The notes: generated by a model not told the origin, from the letters alone. A stretch of DNA of 64,000 nucleotides from Trichoderma breve (GCF_028502605.1 NC_079232.1:3410001-3474000), one strand, 5' to 3'. Positions 52,601-64,000 are shown, counted from the stretch's first letter. Made by a program: numbers and translations.

Positions 52601-52710
52601 GCGGCGGCACTCGCGGCAGCCGAGGGCAGCGGAGACGACTTGGATTGCGGCTGCGATTGCTGCGGACTCGCTTGCGACGTGCTGTCGCCAGAAGGTACTT
52701 CGACATCCAT
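49619..52710 (-). CDS. Zn(II)2Cys6 regulator, CTF1-beta / FarB type
   Basis: Six exons (52710-52568, 52508-52484, 52363-52346, 52279-52146, 52066-49739, 49682-49619) give about 903 residues. A poly-Ala tract (about 31-43) precedes the zinc cluster RACETCHARKVRCDAAS...CTNCVAFQIEC (Cys 55, 58, 65, 74, 77, 84), then a basic segment PKRKKT. The fungal_trans/MHR domain covers about residues 215-600 (DAYFQWVHPIVPVINRTRF, LLLMGWYWEGPEDVTKN, LGRPVHINLDDSDVEML). The final 20 residues, DWFQFFGINGD onward, come from a last exon after a 56-bp intron. This architecture fits the cutinase transcription factor 1-beta / FarB group, which activates genes for peroxisomal fatty-acid breakdown. The DNA-binding domain is built from four exons, two of them only 25 and 18 nt. 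The FarB versus FarA assignment is by memory of the family. Confidence 0.9.
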
Positions 52711-53749
52711 GATGCGGGTGATGTCGCTGAAATGGCAGGATTCGAGAGATCGAGGGATTGCCTGATGGACAGGGAGGGGTGATTGTAGGAGGAGGCGAAC
52801 AACCTCCTCCCGGCACGAGGGTCGAGATCAAGCTTAGCTACGCAAATGGGCGCCGGGCCAAAGCATTCAAGCTCAGAGCGCACACACCACCAAGGGGGAA
52901 AGAAGTGTTTTTGCAGATGAGATTCGGCAAAGGAGCTGCGGCTTGCTCTATGATCGGAGAATAGGGTCAAACCGGCAGAGCGAACGCAGGCATGTTACAA
53001 CCTTGGTTCAACTCCGTTAGCAGCTCTCCGAGGCCACACCCGGATTCGTTACTCGTTACGTCTGGTGCCTGCGGATTGTATAGTCGGTCCTAGGTTCTTT
53101 TCAACTCTCGCAGGAAGGCAGAATGTGTGCGTCGACAAATTCGAGATGGCTTCATCCAAATGTTGGAATTGGGAAGCTGATCAGCGGCATTCAGCACACC
53201 TCGATCTTGGTAAAACGTGAAGCGCGCTGCCTCGGCCGATTTCAGAAGCACATCGCCCTGCGCTACCTTTGTACTAGTCCGTCCACCTCCACAGCTTAGC
53301 CAAGGCAATCTACTTGCAGGTACAATTGCTGCTCGGTGGTGCGCATAAACAGATTCCGGCAAGGCACGCAACAGTGTGTACATGGCACCACTATAAACCT
53401 AACGAGAAATAAATCCCTTGAGAGGATGCTTATAAAATGGAATAGATATCAAGCTTTAAAATATCTATTATTATAATTTTTATCTTTATTTTCCTTGATC
53501 AAACTTTCTTTTTCAAATGCGATTCCACTTCCCCGCGAGCTATGCCATTAGTCTACCAATCCGCCATGACAAATTACTAACTTATACGTGGGCTCTCACA
53601 TGCTTCCGTCTTGCTTCCGTCTCAGGCAGGGCATATCCAAATGCTGGACTCCGTACGGAATATTTCGTAGTCAATTTCCAACTAATACGAATAGGTGTAT
53701 ATACATGCTCGGCACAAGCTGATTCTAGCTCTATTTGCATCATGCGATC
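52711..53749. promoter_or_regulatory. Upstream region of the zinc-cluster gene and PCS1 3' region
   Basis: 1039 bp without a supported gene; the frames present (up to 97 codons) have no recognisable features. It holds a GGAGGAGG/CCTCCTCC inverted repeat at 52788-52810, a CCGAGG at 53028-53033 and a CCTCGG at 53230-53235 (the core reported for FarA/FarB binding), and an AT-rich patch at about 53455-53515. Confidence 0.45.
52788..52810. promoter_or_regulatory. Inverted repeat GGAGGAGG-N7-CCTCCTCC
   Basis: Perfect 8-bp arms with a 7-nt spacer (CGAACAA), 78 bp upstream of the zinc-cluster gene start. It could be a hairpin in the 5' leader or a dimeric protein-binding site. Confidence 0.5.
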
Positions 53750-54956
53750 CTAATCCAAACGCTCCATTAGTGACTTTATTACTCTGGCATAGAATTTGGG
53801 CGCCTGATTTCGCGGGAACGTAATCTCTTCAGTGAGGTAGTCGGGGAGAGCTTCTATCAAATCACCATCGCGACTGGCGTCTAGTTGTGGACGGTATGCG
53901 AATTGCACATCTTCGTAGCTGTCGGCTGAGTCCATATCCTCGAGCGCAAGCTTGAAGTGGAGAGCTATAGGACAAATCGTTAGCCAATGCATCCTTGAGT
54001 TGTAAACAAGTGATATCGACTTACTTCCGTTGCGCCCAGTCTGTATGCAGTCAAAGACGTCTTCCTTGTCAATACGGCGCACATCTCTGACGATAAGGCC
54101 CGTCAGATCAGCGTACAAATCTTCTTTGATATGAGCAACCTGTTTGTTTTCCTTTTCCGCAAGCGCCGCCCGGTTCCCAGACGCAGATCCTTTAATGTTT
54201 GGTTCGATTTGCCTGCTTGCTGCCAGTTTTGTGTAAAGCGTCTTCGTCTCGGATTTGGCCTGGGATAGTGACTTGTTCGCCTCCGCCAGCTGGGCGCGCA
54301 AAGTGTCTGCCTCGGTCTCGCTCTGGCCTAGCTGTGCCTGCACCTTCTCTGCTCGCTGGATAGATTTCGATTGCTCGGCTACCTCTTCCTTGAGTTGCGC
54401 GATCAACTCATTGGCAGCTGTCGCAGATATTAGCTCGCAGCCTCTTGATATTTGGCCGTTATGGATCTGGTAATATCTCACCTCTCGTGTTTTCCTCGGC
54501 TTGCGCCTTGAGTAGCTCAAAGTTTTGTTCGGCCTTCTTCACGCCTAGCTCCTGAAGCTCCTGATAACTTGCTTCCAGTTTTGAATATTTCCTCTTTAAT
54601 TCGGAAAGCTGTCGTCGGATATCGTCTCCATTTGAATCTTGATCCTCCAAGCCACTCATGCCATCGGCATCTTCATCTTTGTTTGAACGGCCCTGGGAAC
54701 TATTTATACCATCTCGATCCTTGGATGCCTTTGGTCGGCCTCGTGTCTGCTTGGATGACTTGGATTGATCCACGGTTCTGGCTTCATCTTCTACTTCGGA
54801 TGCGACGCTAGGGTCTGGGGATGTGCTGTTATCATTCAATTCGTCGTTGAATTTTCGAGCTCGCTTTGCGGACCTCGCTTTCGCGTTTGCGCCGCGAGGT
54901 CCATTTCGCGTCTTCTTTGTCACTTTATTATTCGCCGCCGCTGGCCGATCGCGCAT
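53750..54956 (-). CDS. PCS1: Monopolin subunit Pcs1/Csm1, kinetochore
   Basis: Three exons (54956-54482, 54417-54025, 53964-53750) encode about 360 residues. The first ~110 residues are basic and then acidic, with low complexity. A coiled coil runs from about 112 to 230 (LSELKRKYSKLEASYQELQE, then NELIAQLKEEVAEQSKSI, AQLAEANKSLSQAKSET). The C-terminal globular region (LTGLIVRDVRRIDKEDVFDC, TLHFKLALED, EDVQFAYRPQLD, LPDYLTEEITFPRNQAPKFYARV) matches the Csm1/Pcs1 family. The fission yeast Pcs1-Mde4 complex clamps microtubule sites at centromeres to prevent merotelic attachment. The partner subunit is not in this window. Introns are GT-AG; the second join restores QTGRNGTLHFKL. Confidence 0.9.
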
Positions 54957-55527
54957 TATTCTTGCTTTAGGCTATAAAATTGGCTTCACCCAATATCAGT
55001 TAGGAACTGTTGGATTCTGAAATTTTCTTCCAAAAATTGAGGTTCTTGATCGACCAACGCGAGGCTGATCGGCGTTGATCTAGAGATGTTGAATGCTGTA
55101 AGTCTACATTCTTAGGTACCTTTAAGTTAGGGGACCTGATTGTCGAGCTTGTAGAGCTGTCAATTGACAAGCACTGTGCAAACTTGTATCAGTGGATATT
55201 TTAGGCGATATACTGGTGCGGCTCCTCTTGTAGCGCACAGTGTGTATATTCCGGGTCCTTCTCACCTGTCCAACCACAAAAGCCATGGCATACAGTGAGA
55301 ACCCATAAAGTAGTAGATTATAAGTAAGGCACTGTTTGTCTGGCTCAAGTAGGCATGTTTATAGATGGTCAGCAACCTGAACAAGTTTGGGGTTCTAAGA
55401 ATAACTCCTGAAACCATAAACAAAATGTGTTTCCTTATGATGATAAGTAATTCTAGCTTTTTAAAATGTGCATATATGCAGAGTAATCCATAACCGGGCA
55501 TAAACCAATAACGCAGTGTATCAAATT
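54957..55527. promoter_or_regulatory. Intergenic: PCS1 promoter and LysM gene 3' region
   Basis: 571 bp. It contains AGGTACCT at 55114-55121, 158 bp upstream of the PCS1 start. The rest shows no gene or repeat. Confidence 0.4.
55114..55121. promoter_or_regulatory. AGGTACCT palindrome, copy 2
   Basis: In the upstream region of PCS1, within TTAGGTACCTTTAA. Confidence 0.4.
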
Positions 55528-57249
55528 CTATCCTGATCGCTTTATGCTAGAATCGGCATCCGCTGTACTTCCAAGGAATGGCGATGGTATTTGTGAATCA
55601 AACATGTCAAGGCGTGGTGTGCCCTCGGCACCTGGCGTCGGCGTCAGCTCTATCAGGTCTCCAGTATCCTGTCCGGCTGCGCTCCTCTGCCGTGGAATTA
55701 ATGGGGCCATGGAACGTTTAGCCCATGCAGTTCGGAGCCAGGTCTCGACTGCGGCTGCGGCTTTGTCTATGCCGTTATTCTGATTATAAGGCGACTCCGT
55801 ATCTCCCCCCTCTTGAATGGCGCCCTCAACGATCCCAGCAGCCTCACGGTCAAACCCGAGTCGTGCCATCTCTGAACCCATCACTGACATGGATGGTAGG
55901 TCGTCAATATTGAGGCCAGGAAAATGTTTCTTGAACCACGAGTTAAAGTAATCTTTGTCCGGACCGGGAGCGCGGATATTCCTGCTCAAGGGGCCAACAC
56001 CACCCGAACGCCGCATCCATGCTGGTCTCATATCCGGCCCATCGCCGTCTCCATGGCTGAGAATAGATTCACGCCTGCTCAACGATGGCGGCTGGTCGCC
56101 CACTAAGCTCTGTCGCCTGGGTAGCGGCTGCTCTATCTGCTCCGTGGTATCAAGGCTCTGTCGCGGTGTTGACGAGAAAGACACAGCCTTTTTCCTCCGT
56201 GGTGGGAAGTAGCCCATTTTCTGCCGCGCAATACGCCCGATCTCCACCGGCTCAGGCAGTGAGTCTATCTTGACCCATCTGACATGCGACCACGGCATTG
56301 CCTCTTTTTCCGCGTTCTCATCTTCCTGTGTAGCCCTTTCACTAGATAGCTTGGAGTAGTCACTGGGTGTAGTTTGTGGCGCCATTGACCCAGTTGTTGC
56401 TTCGAAGAAATCCGTGGCGCCGCGGCCTTGATTGCCTGCCGGGGGATCACAAGGACGGCCTCGTACTTCGCAGGCATCCACAGGAATAAGGACCCATTTC
56501 CGAACCTGAATACTGTCCCTGGACCAGAGGCCATTCGCTTTCCTAAACGCATCCTCCATGCACTTGTATCGGAGGATAATTCCAGCATATGTGTCATTAG
56601 GCAGGACTTTGTGGATGTATACTAGGTACTCTTCAGGCTGTGAGTTCTCTGAGGTAATTTCGTCCGAAGTTCGACGTTTATACTTCCCCGAGACATCCAG
56701 CCCTCCACTCGGACCTTGGCTGTTTTCCAAAACGCTAGCTCTCTTGGCAGCTATCAGCGCAGCGTTTCGCTGGTCTGACGATCCCGCTGCCACTCGGTTG
56801 GCTACCCTTTGGCTTCGTAAAGCGGGAGAGCTTCCCTGGTTGGGGTTCTTGCTGGCGTTGCCGCTGATGCCCGGTGGAAATCGATTCCAAAGTGAAGAAG
56901 CAAAGTTTTGGTCGGACTGATAGTCTGATCGTGGCCGAGACATGTCGCCTGGGTTCTCTGCGACGGAGAGGAGAGAGGATGCAAATCCCTGGACTGATGA
57001 CCAGCTCTGAGCCCAGGAATCTCCCAGCACCTGCCCCAAACTAGATGTTCCCTCTCTACCTTTGGCAGCGGGAGTCCTCTGTACCGGATCACCATGGTTT
57101 CTTGTTATACTCTCGCTGCTGCTGCCATGATTGGGGGGGCGACGATTGCGCGAGCGGACGGATCCAGAGCCCGTGGTCCCAGCCAGGGGCGCTGCGGAGG
57201 ATGAGGATCGGTGCGGTGACGACACTCCCGGAGCATTGCGGTCGGCCAT
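55528..57249 (-). CDS. Intracellular LysM-domain protein
   Basis: One exon of about 573 residues from the ATG at 57249 (GCCATGGCC context). The frame is open about 23 codons further upstream but has no ATG there. Residues ~1-200 are Ser/Arg/Pro-rich and disordered. A single LysM domain lies at about 206-258 (YLVYIHKVLPNDTYAGIILRY, then NGLWSRDSIQVRKWVLIP). A conserved helical region near the C-terminus (WFKKHFPGLNIDDLPS, MARLGFDREAAGIVEGAIQE, ETWLRTAW) follows. There is no signal peptide or membrane span, so unlike secreted LysM effectors it should be intracellular, comparable in layout to the LYSMD proteins of animals. Its role is unknown. It is divergent from MCM3. Confidence 0.8.
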   Translation of the reverse strand: MADRNAPGVSSPHRSSSSAAPLAGTTGSGSVRSRNRRPPNHGSSSESITRNHGDPVQRTPAAKGREGTSSLGQVLGDSWAQSWSSVQGFASSLLSVAENPGDMSRPRSDYQSDQNFASSLWNRFPPGISGNASKNPNQGSSPALRSQRVANRVAAGSSDQRNAALIAAKRASVLENSQGPSGGLDVSGKYKRRTSDEITSENSQPEEYLVYIHKVLPNDTYAGIILRYKCMEDAFRKANGLWSRDSIQVRKWVLIPVDACEVRGRPCDPPAGNQGRGATDFFEATTGSMAPQTTPSDYSKLSSERATQEDENAEKEAMPWSHVRWVKIDSLPEPVEIGRIARQKMGYFPPRRKKAVSFSSTPRQSLDTTEQIEQPLPRRQSLVGDQPPSLSRRESILSHGDGDGPDMRPAWMRRSGGVGPLSRNIRAPGPDKDYFNSWFKKHFPGLNIDDLPSMSVMGSEMARLGFDREAAGIVEGAIQEGGDTESPYNQNNGIDKAAAAVETWLRTAWAKRSMAPLIPRQRSAAGQDTGDLIELTPTPGAEGTPRLDMFDSQIPSPFLGSTADADSSIKRSG

Positions 57250-57759
57250 GGCGACGGCCAAATGATCGAGGATAGGTCTCGAGGTTGACCAAGCCTTTTC
57301 ATCAGACTTATGCGGCAACGTCGAGACTCGGTCGTTGTTCGTGGCCTGTAGCTGTAACGCTATGTCATGGGTCGGCGGAACCGGGGACTCAGTAATTAAA
57401 CCCCAAGGCCCTCGCGAAGATCTCTATCTCGGAGTCGTCTGGCTTCTCTTCCGTCATAGGGAATAGGGGAAAAGAGAGTCGCTAGGCTGATACTCGGTGT
57501 ATACATCGCTTCTCTGCCAGAGCAATGGTAAGACGGCCCTGGTGGTCTCCTTCTGTCGCAGCTCTTGGCCACGCACTCATTATCCCGATACCTGCTAAGA
57601 TGCTGGCACGCCCCCACCATGATTAAGACAGCGCAGGGTACCGTACATTCCAGCCAAGTACCCAGTACGAGGATGTGCATGTGCATGCAATGGATGCTGC
57701 GAGTAAGCTGTGGCAGAACACAGTGCCAGTAAGCCCGCAATGTACTTACCTAGGAGGGA

Positions 57760-57767
57760 AGGTACCT
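57760..57767. promoter_or_regulatory. AGGTACCT palindrome, copy 3
   Basis: In the LysM/MCM3 divergent promoter, preceded by the related half-site sequence TTACCTAGG. Confidence 0.4.
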
Positions 57768-57811
57768 CCAGCATTTTCTGGGCAACGCGAACTGGTAAGG
57801 TACTTGCTAGC

Positions 57812-57819
57812 AGGTACCT
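57812..57819. promoter_or_regulatory. AGGTACCT palindrome, copy 4
   Basis: 45 bp downstream of copy 3 in the same divergent promoter, followed by ACCCACCTCG. Confidence 0.4.
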
Positions 57820-57860
57820 ACCCACCTCGCGTGCAGGGGGCATTTCAATTTAGAGATTCG

Positions 57861-57870
57861 ACGCGGCGCG
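57861..57870 (+). promoter_or_regulatory. Possible MBF/E2F-like element of MCM3
   Basis: ACGCGGCGCG combines the ACGCG core of MBF sites with a GGCGCG E2F-like core, 73 bp before the MCM3 ATG. MCM genes are G1/S-regulated in yeasts; the role here is inferred. Confidence 0.3.
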
Positions 57871-57942
57871 GCACAGCTCTGGTAAAAGCATCCATCTGGC
57901 GATTTCTTGTGTTCGCTCGCTATTTCGAGATAACCGCTCACG

Positions 57943-60698
<2,756 letters not shown>

Positions 60699-60890
60699 GA
60701 TCTAACGCTAGATCATGTGCTGGTGTTTAGGGGCTGGTTCAAGAGGGTGGCAGGATGGGATGGGGGGATATTTAACCAGGTTTCTTATGTGAACACGTCC
60801 AGGATACAGCAAGGTGAAACCCGGGGAAATCATGATTCACAGGTTGATGAGAATAAAAGATATGATAATGGTATGTACGGTAATATGATT
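60699..60890. terminator. Convergent 3' region between MCM3 and the Mak32-like gene
   Basis: 192 bp between two convergent stop codons. No specific signal was recognised. Confidence 0.3.
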
Positions 60891-62208
60891 CTAAAGTCTT
60901 GCCTCAAACTCGCGCAGTCGGTCTAGTACAACGCATCCGTTCCAAGTCTCTGGTTTACCCTCCTCGCTTTCCAGCGTCGGCATGCCCACCTGTTGCACCG
61001 CGAAACTAGCTGCGACATTCCCCCAAACGGCAGCTTCTTCGTAGCTCTTCCCACGAGCCAAAGCAACGCACAGAGCACCAAGAAAAGTGTTGCCACCACC
61101 CGTAGGATCGACGACGTCGCTGCTATCCTTGAAGTAGGCTGGGATCCATCGCTCGACGCCAGGGTCGACTTCAAACTCATCGCGAACGATGCCACCATCT
61201 TCGTCACGGATAAGATCGGCCAATAGAGCCGTCATGTCGATATCGGGCCGCAGTCCGCCTCGTGTATAATTCTTTTTTCGAGCCGTTTTGGTGCTCTGGC
61301 CAGGTCGGCGCTTGCGTCCGCCATTCTTGACCACATAGCAGCCCTTGTGAGCAGCTCGCACAACAATGGCGAACGATTGCAGTGGCATGCTGTCTAGAAG
61401 CTGCTCACAGTAGCGCTCAACAGCCTTCGTAGAGATGTCTCCGGTGACAGGGTCCAAGCCATCGTCGCCCATGAAACCAGCAAGCTCGCTGTGGTTTGGA
61501 CTGAGGACGTCCACCAGAGGCAGAGTGTTGGTGAGGTTGAGGAGCTCGTCAGGCGTGCAGAGGTCGGGCACAGGCTCCCAAACGAAGATTGGCTTGGTAT
61601 ATGTATCGGGAGGCGAAGCTTCCTTGCGGCGAGAGATGAGGGTGGTGACCAATTCCTGGCAGCGACTCGGGGAACAGACGAGGTGAAAGGACTTGGACTG
61701 GATCAGATTGGGCGGCAGATCATCGCTCGTGATGCGTTTCTTGGGCGTCAGATACTTAAACTCGCGCTTGTCACCCGGGCCATCGTACCCGTTCCATCCT
61801 CGAGTGGTCAATCGGTCGGCATCATGGCGCACCACGGCCGAAGTGTTCCAGCTGTCGATCAGCGAAGTGACAGACGGCGGGAAGTCGGAGCCCTGGTCGA
61901 CAATCCATCCCACCGTCGTCGAAAGCGGCTGAGGAGAGAAGAGGCGGGCGCCAAGGGCAGCATAAGAGCCACCACCTCCAAGAACGTTGTTGCGAGGCGG
62001 CGTTGGAGGAGGGAAATCAATATCATCTTTTGACGTGAAATCGCGTGGACACGGTCGGTCAGCCCCAGGCTGTTAGAGGCTAACATGGCCGTAGCGGGGA
62101 CGCCTCACCGATAATGAGCATGCCAAAGGTCACAAAGTCAATGTCGGCATTTTGCTCCAGTTGCTGCTCGGACTCCTCTGCGGGATCCGAGTCTATGCGA
62201 TCGCCCAT
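60891..62208 (-). CDS. PfkB-fold protein, Mak32-like
   Basis: Two exons (62208-62109, 62026-60891) encode about 411 residues starting MGDRIDSDPAEESEQQ. The fold is seen in DFVTFGMLII, NNVLGGGGSYAALGARLFSP, the substrate-lid region and DVLSPNHSELAGF. The C-terminal signature is VVDPTGGGNTFLGALCVAL (Asp340 to Asn346), where PfkB sugar kinases normally have a GAGD motif whose Asp is the catalytic base. Here the position is Asn, as I recall for Mak32 relatives, so kinase activity is doubtful. Yeast MAK32 is needed for maintenance of the killer RNA virus, but its biochemical role is unclear. The 82-bp intron uses GTGAGG and AAAG. Two AGGTACCT palindromes lie upstream. Confidence 0.85.
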
Positions 62209-62322
62209 GGCGAACTTGGTGAGAGAGAGGTTTGAAAGTTGAAGATGAGATTTGCTGGCCGAAACCACGGCAACATGTTTATCGGGCGGCAGTGACCTGA
62301 TGCACCTGCAGGCGACCTATCG

Positions 62323-62330
62323 AGGTACCT
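62323..62330. promoter_or_regulatory. AGGTACCT palindrome, copy 5
   Basis: 115 bp upstream of the Mak32-like start codon, within CGAGGTACCTAAG. Confidence 0.4.
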
Positions 62331-62549
62331 AAGCGCAAAGTACAGAGTACTAGAACAAGGCTAACGCGGAGGCGCGCCATCTAGCGGTGCGCAGAGCAAA
62401 CTATCGCTTGCCAATTATCTAAGTTGCGTCGCAGATACATGCTGGGTAAATCGACACTTGTACCTTATCTATTAAACCGATAAGCTTATGGGACCTTGAT
62501 ACTGGAAATGTTTCACGGTGGTAAGAAATTGGTTCTCGGCCTTAGCCTT

Positions 62550-62557
62550 AGGTACCT
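62550..62557. promoter_or_regulatory. AGGTACCT palindrome, copy 6
   Basis: In CTTAGGTACCTCGGTG, between the Mak32-like gene and the carnitine acetyltransferase stop codon. Confidence 0.4.
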
Positions 62558-62766
62558 CGGTGTCATAAGCACAGCGGGCGTAAAATAAAGTAGCTGCTGC
62601 TATCAATGTCGCCATCTCCCAATTGCCTACGTGATTGAAATTATGTAGAAGCTTCTGCAAGATGCATCAAGATGGTGTATTATATCTACATTTATACCAA
62701 ACGTGCAGCGCCTAATAAAGGAAGAGTCTATACAATAATGTATGTGTGTACGTATAACAAAGACCT

Positions 62767-64000
62767 TTATAGCTTGGCCTTGGGAGGCTCCAGTGTAGGA
62801 ACCAGCAAATCTCGCATCTCGCCCGCTGCCTCGTTAAGATAGTAGCTCATCCGCTCGCTTCCAAGACCCTTTGATACAACGTTGAAGTTGATGCTGCATT
62901 GATTTGTTAGCAAAGTTTCTCTGCAAAAATGGTGGCGATCAGTCTCTTACCTGTTCTCATTGATCATGTAGGCAATTCCAAATCCTCCATCAATCACCTG
63001 ACTCCATCCGTAGCCGTTGAAGAACTCTGAGCTGAGCTGCGAAGTGGATAGATACCACGACGAAGAGTAGCCGTATGCGGGATCCTTGTAGATGGCCGGG
63101 ACTTCCTCACCAGGCTCAAGGAGCTTCTTGAGTCCAAAGAGGTGCCTGTCAACGCCCTTTCCATCTGAGGCGGCGGAGATGTACTCGATGTGAGCCGCAA
63201 TGGCTTTTCGGAAAAGGTCGACTCGCGACTTGTCATCGACTGAGTGGTCTGCCATTGATTTGCACCAAGCGACTGACTCGTCGGAAACACTACGGCACGT
63301 CTCGGTACGACCCAGCTGGAAGCGTCGAGTAGCAGCAGATTCATATGTTGGTCGGTTCTTGCCGTACATCTTGAAGTAGGCAAGCTGGATGATCATCTGT
63401 ACATATGCGTCTGGTGAGCACTTGAACTGCTTGATGAGGCCCTTGCCGTAGGCCTGGTACGCCTGAACGGCAAGCTGGTGCTGTCCAATGACGTTGTTAA
63501 AGTCGGTAACGGCACGGTCGATTTCGCTTTGGATTTCGGGCGTAATGTCAAAGTTGATGGGCTGAGGTTCGGGCAAGTCAGATCGGACGCTGGGGTCTGA
63601 AAGATCAATCTTGTTTCTGAAGATGAGATCATTGATGTAGTCGTTCAGGCGATGTGTCGGTGTGCCATCCATCATTGAGTGCTCGCCCATGAAGCCCGAT
63701 GTGCCGTTGTCGTTGACAATGAACTGGAGAGGCTTGTCATACCAGCGGTTGGCGCCATCGCCATGCCAGTACTGGTGGGCGCGCTCCTCCAAGGTAACAG
63801 GGGACGCATCGTCCAGGCAGACCACGAAAGAGGAGGACTCAATGGCCTCCAGAGCTGCCTTGTTCTTGGGGCTGGCTGAAATCAGCAGCTCACGCGCATC
63901 TGTCCAGACATCTCGGTTTTCTGAGGTCAACGCTCCCACGGGCGAAACTCGCTTTGCGATTTGATAGACACGGTTGAACTGGGCCTCAAGCTCTGAGGCA
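62767..64000 (-). CDS. CAT2: Carnitine O-acetyltransferase, C-terminal part (runs off the window)
   Basis: Two exons are visible: from beyond 64000 to 62951, and 62893-62767. The frame is open to the window edge, so the N-terminus is missing; about 392 residues are seen. FVVCLDDASPVTLEERAHQY, then the catalytic-His motif GEHSMMDGTPTHRLNDYI, QLAYFKMYGKNRPTYESAATRRF and STSQLSSEFFNGYGWSQV identify a choline/carnitine acyltransferase of the acetyl-specific type. These enzymes move acetyl groups between CoA and carnitine so that acetyl units from peroxisomes or the cytosol can enter mitochondria. The protein ends PPKAKL, a canonical PTS1-type peroxisomal signal; related fungal enzymes are also mitochondrial through alternative starts that would lie outside this window. 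The last intron has a clear GCTAAC branch point. Confidence 0.95.

Larger units (their letters stand above)
57250..57942. promoter_or_regulatory. Divergent promoter of the LysM gene and MCM3
   Basis: 693 bp. It contains AGGTACCT at 57760-57767 and 57812-57819 and several partial GGTAC/GTACC motifs between 57630 and 57830. An ACGCG plus GGCGCG element at 57861-57870, about 75 bp before the MCM3 start, resembles MBF/E2F-type G1/S sites expected for a replication licensing gene. Confidence 0.45.
62209..62766. promoter_or_regulatory. Intergenic: Mak32-like gene promoter and carnitine acetyltransferase 3' region
   Basis: 558 bp. It contains AGGTACCT at 62323-62330 and 62550-62557, the latter overlapping a CCTCGG. 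Short frames here are not supported as genes. Confidence 0.4.

Noticed and set aside
53090..53383. 97-codon minus-strand frame upstream of the zinc-cluster gene
   Set aside because: No motif, no conserved look and no splice context; probably chance in promoter DNA.
57249..57318. Extending the LysM protein upstream to 57318
   Set aside because: The extension has no ATG (it begins with TTG); the ATG at 57249 has a good context.

Overview
The window looks like part of a filamentous ascomycete chromosome, most likely a sordariomycete and plausibly Hypocreales. The evidence is short introns (about 46-120 bp) with GT-AG ends and CTAAC/CTGAC-like branch points, a fungal-only gene set (a CTF1-beta/FarB-type zinc cluster regulator, the monopolin subunit Pcs1/Csm1, GPI inositol-deacylase Bst1, Mak32), and a long AT-rich block with the signature of repeat-induced point mutation (RIP). 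I cannot name the species from sequence alone.

Region 1, about 1-30,900: an almost pure A/T block without any credible open reading frame. CpA and TpG are nearly absent by eye and TpA dominates, as expected when RIP has mutated repeats on both strands. Degraded structure can still be read. There is a minus-strand Ty1/Copia-type element bounded by two 130-bp direct repeats (4650-4779 and 9539-9668). A second, plus-strand Copia-type element has 130-bp LTR-like ends at 10483-10612 and 21212-21341 and appears split by about 6.8 kb of unidentified sequence. An LTR-like repeat occurs in inverted copies near 3.45-3.68 kb and 28.8-29.06 kb. One longer tandem-array family appears at both ends of the block, and there are several short satellites.

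Region 2, about 30,900-64,000: a normal-GC, gene-dense segment with 15 spliced or intronless protein-coding genes. In order they are: a Gvp36-like BAR protein (+), an Rrn11-like Pol I factor (+), Polycomb subunit EED (-), mismatch-repair PMS1 (-), a complex I NDUFA5-type subunit (-), V-ATPase subunit e (+), ARV1 (-), BST1 (+), MSP1 (+), the CTF1-beta/FarB-type regulator (-), PCS1/CSM1 (-), an intracellular LysM protein (-), MCM3 (+), a Mak32-like PfkB-fold protein (-), and carnitine acetyltransferase (-, running off the right edge). No tRNA, rRNA or CRISPR array was recognised.

The genes are mainly housekeeping: membrane and lipid homeostasis, organelle quality control, DNA replication/repair and chromosome segregation. 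They do not form an obvious pathway cluster. Two loose functional links exist. EED (facultative heterochromatin) lies within 5 kb of the RIP block. The FarB-type regulator belongs to a family that controls fatty-acid catabolism, and carnitine acetyltransferase acts in export of the acetyl-CoA that this produces. A palindromic octamer, AGGTACCT, occurs six times, always between genes. I did not find a convincing new biological system; the most informative features are the nested retroelement relics, this palindrome, the micro-exon structure of the zinc-cluster gene and the altered catalytic motif of the Mak32-like protein. Exon boundaries were assigned by eye from splice signals and conserved protein motifs.
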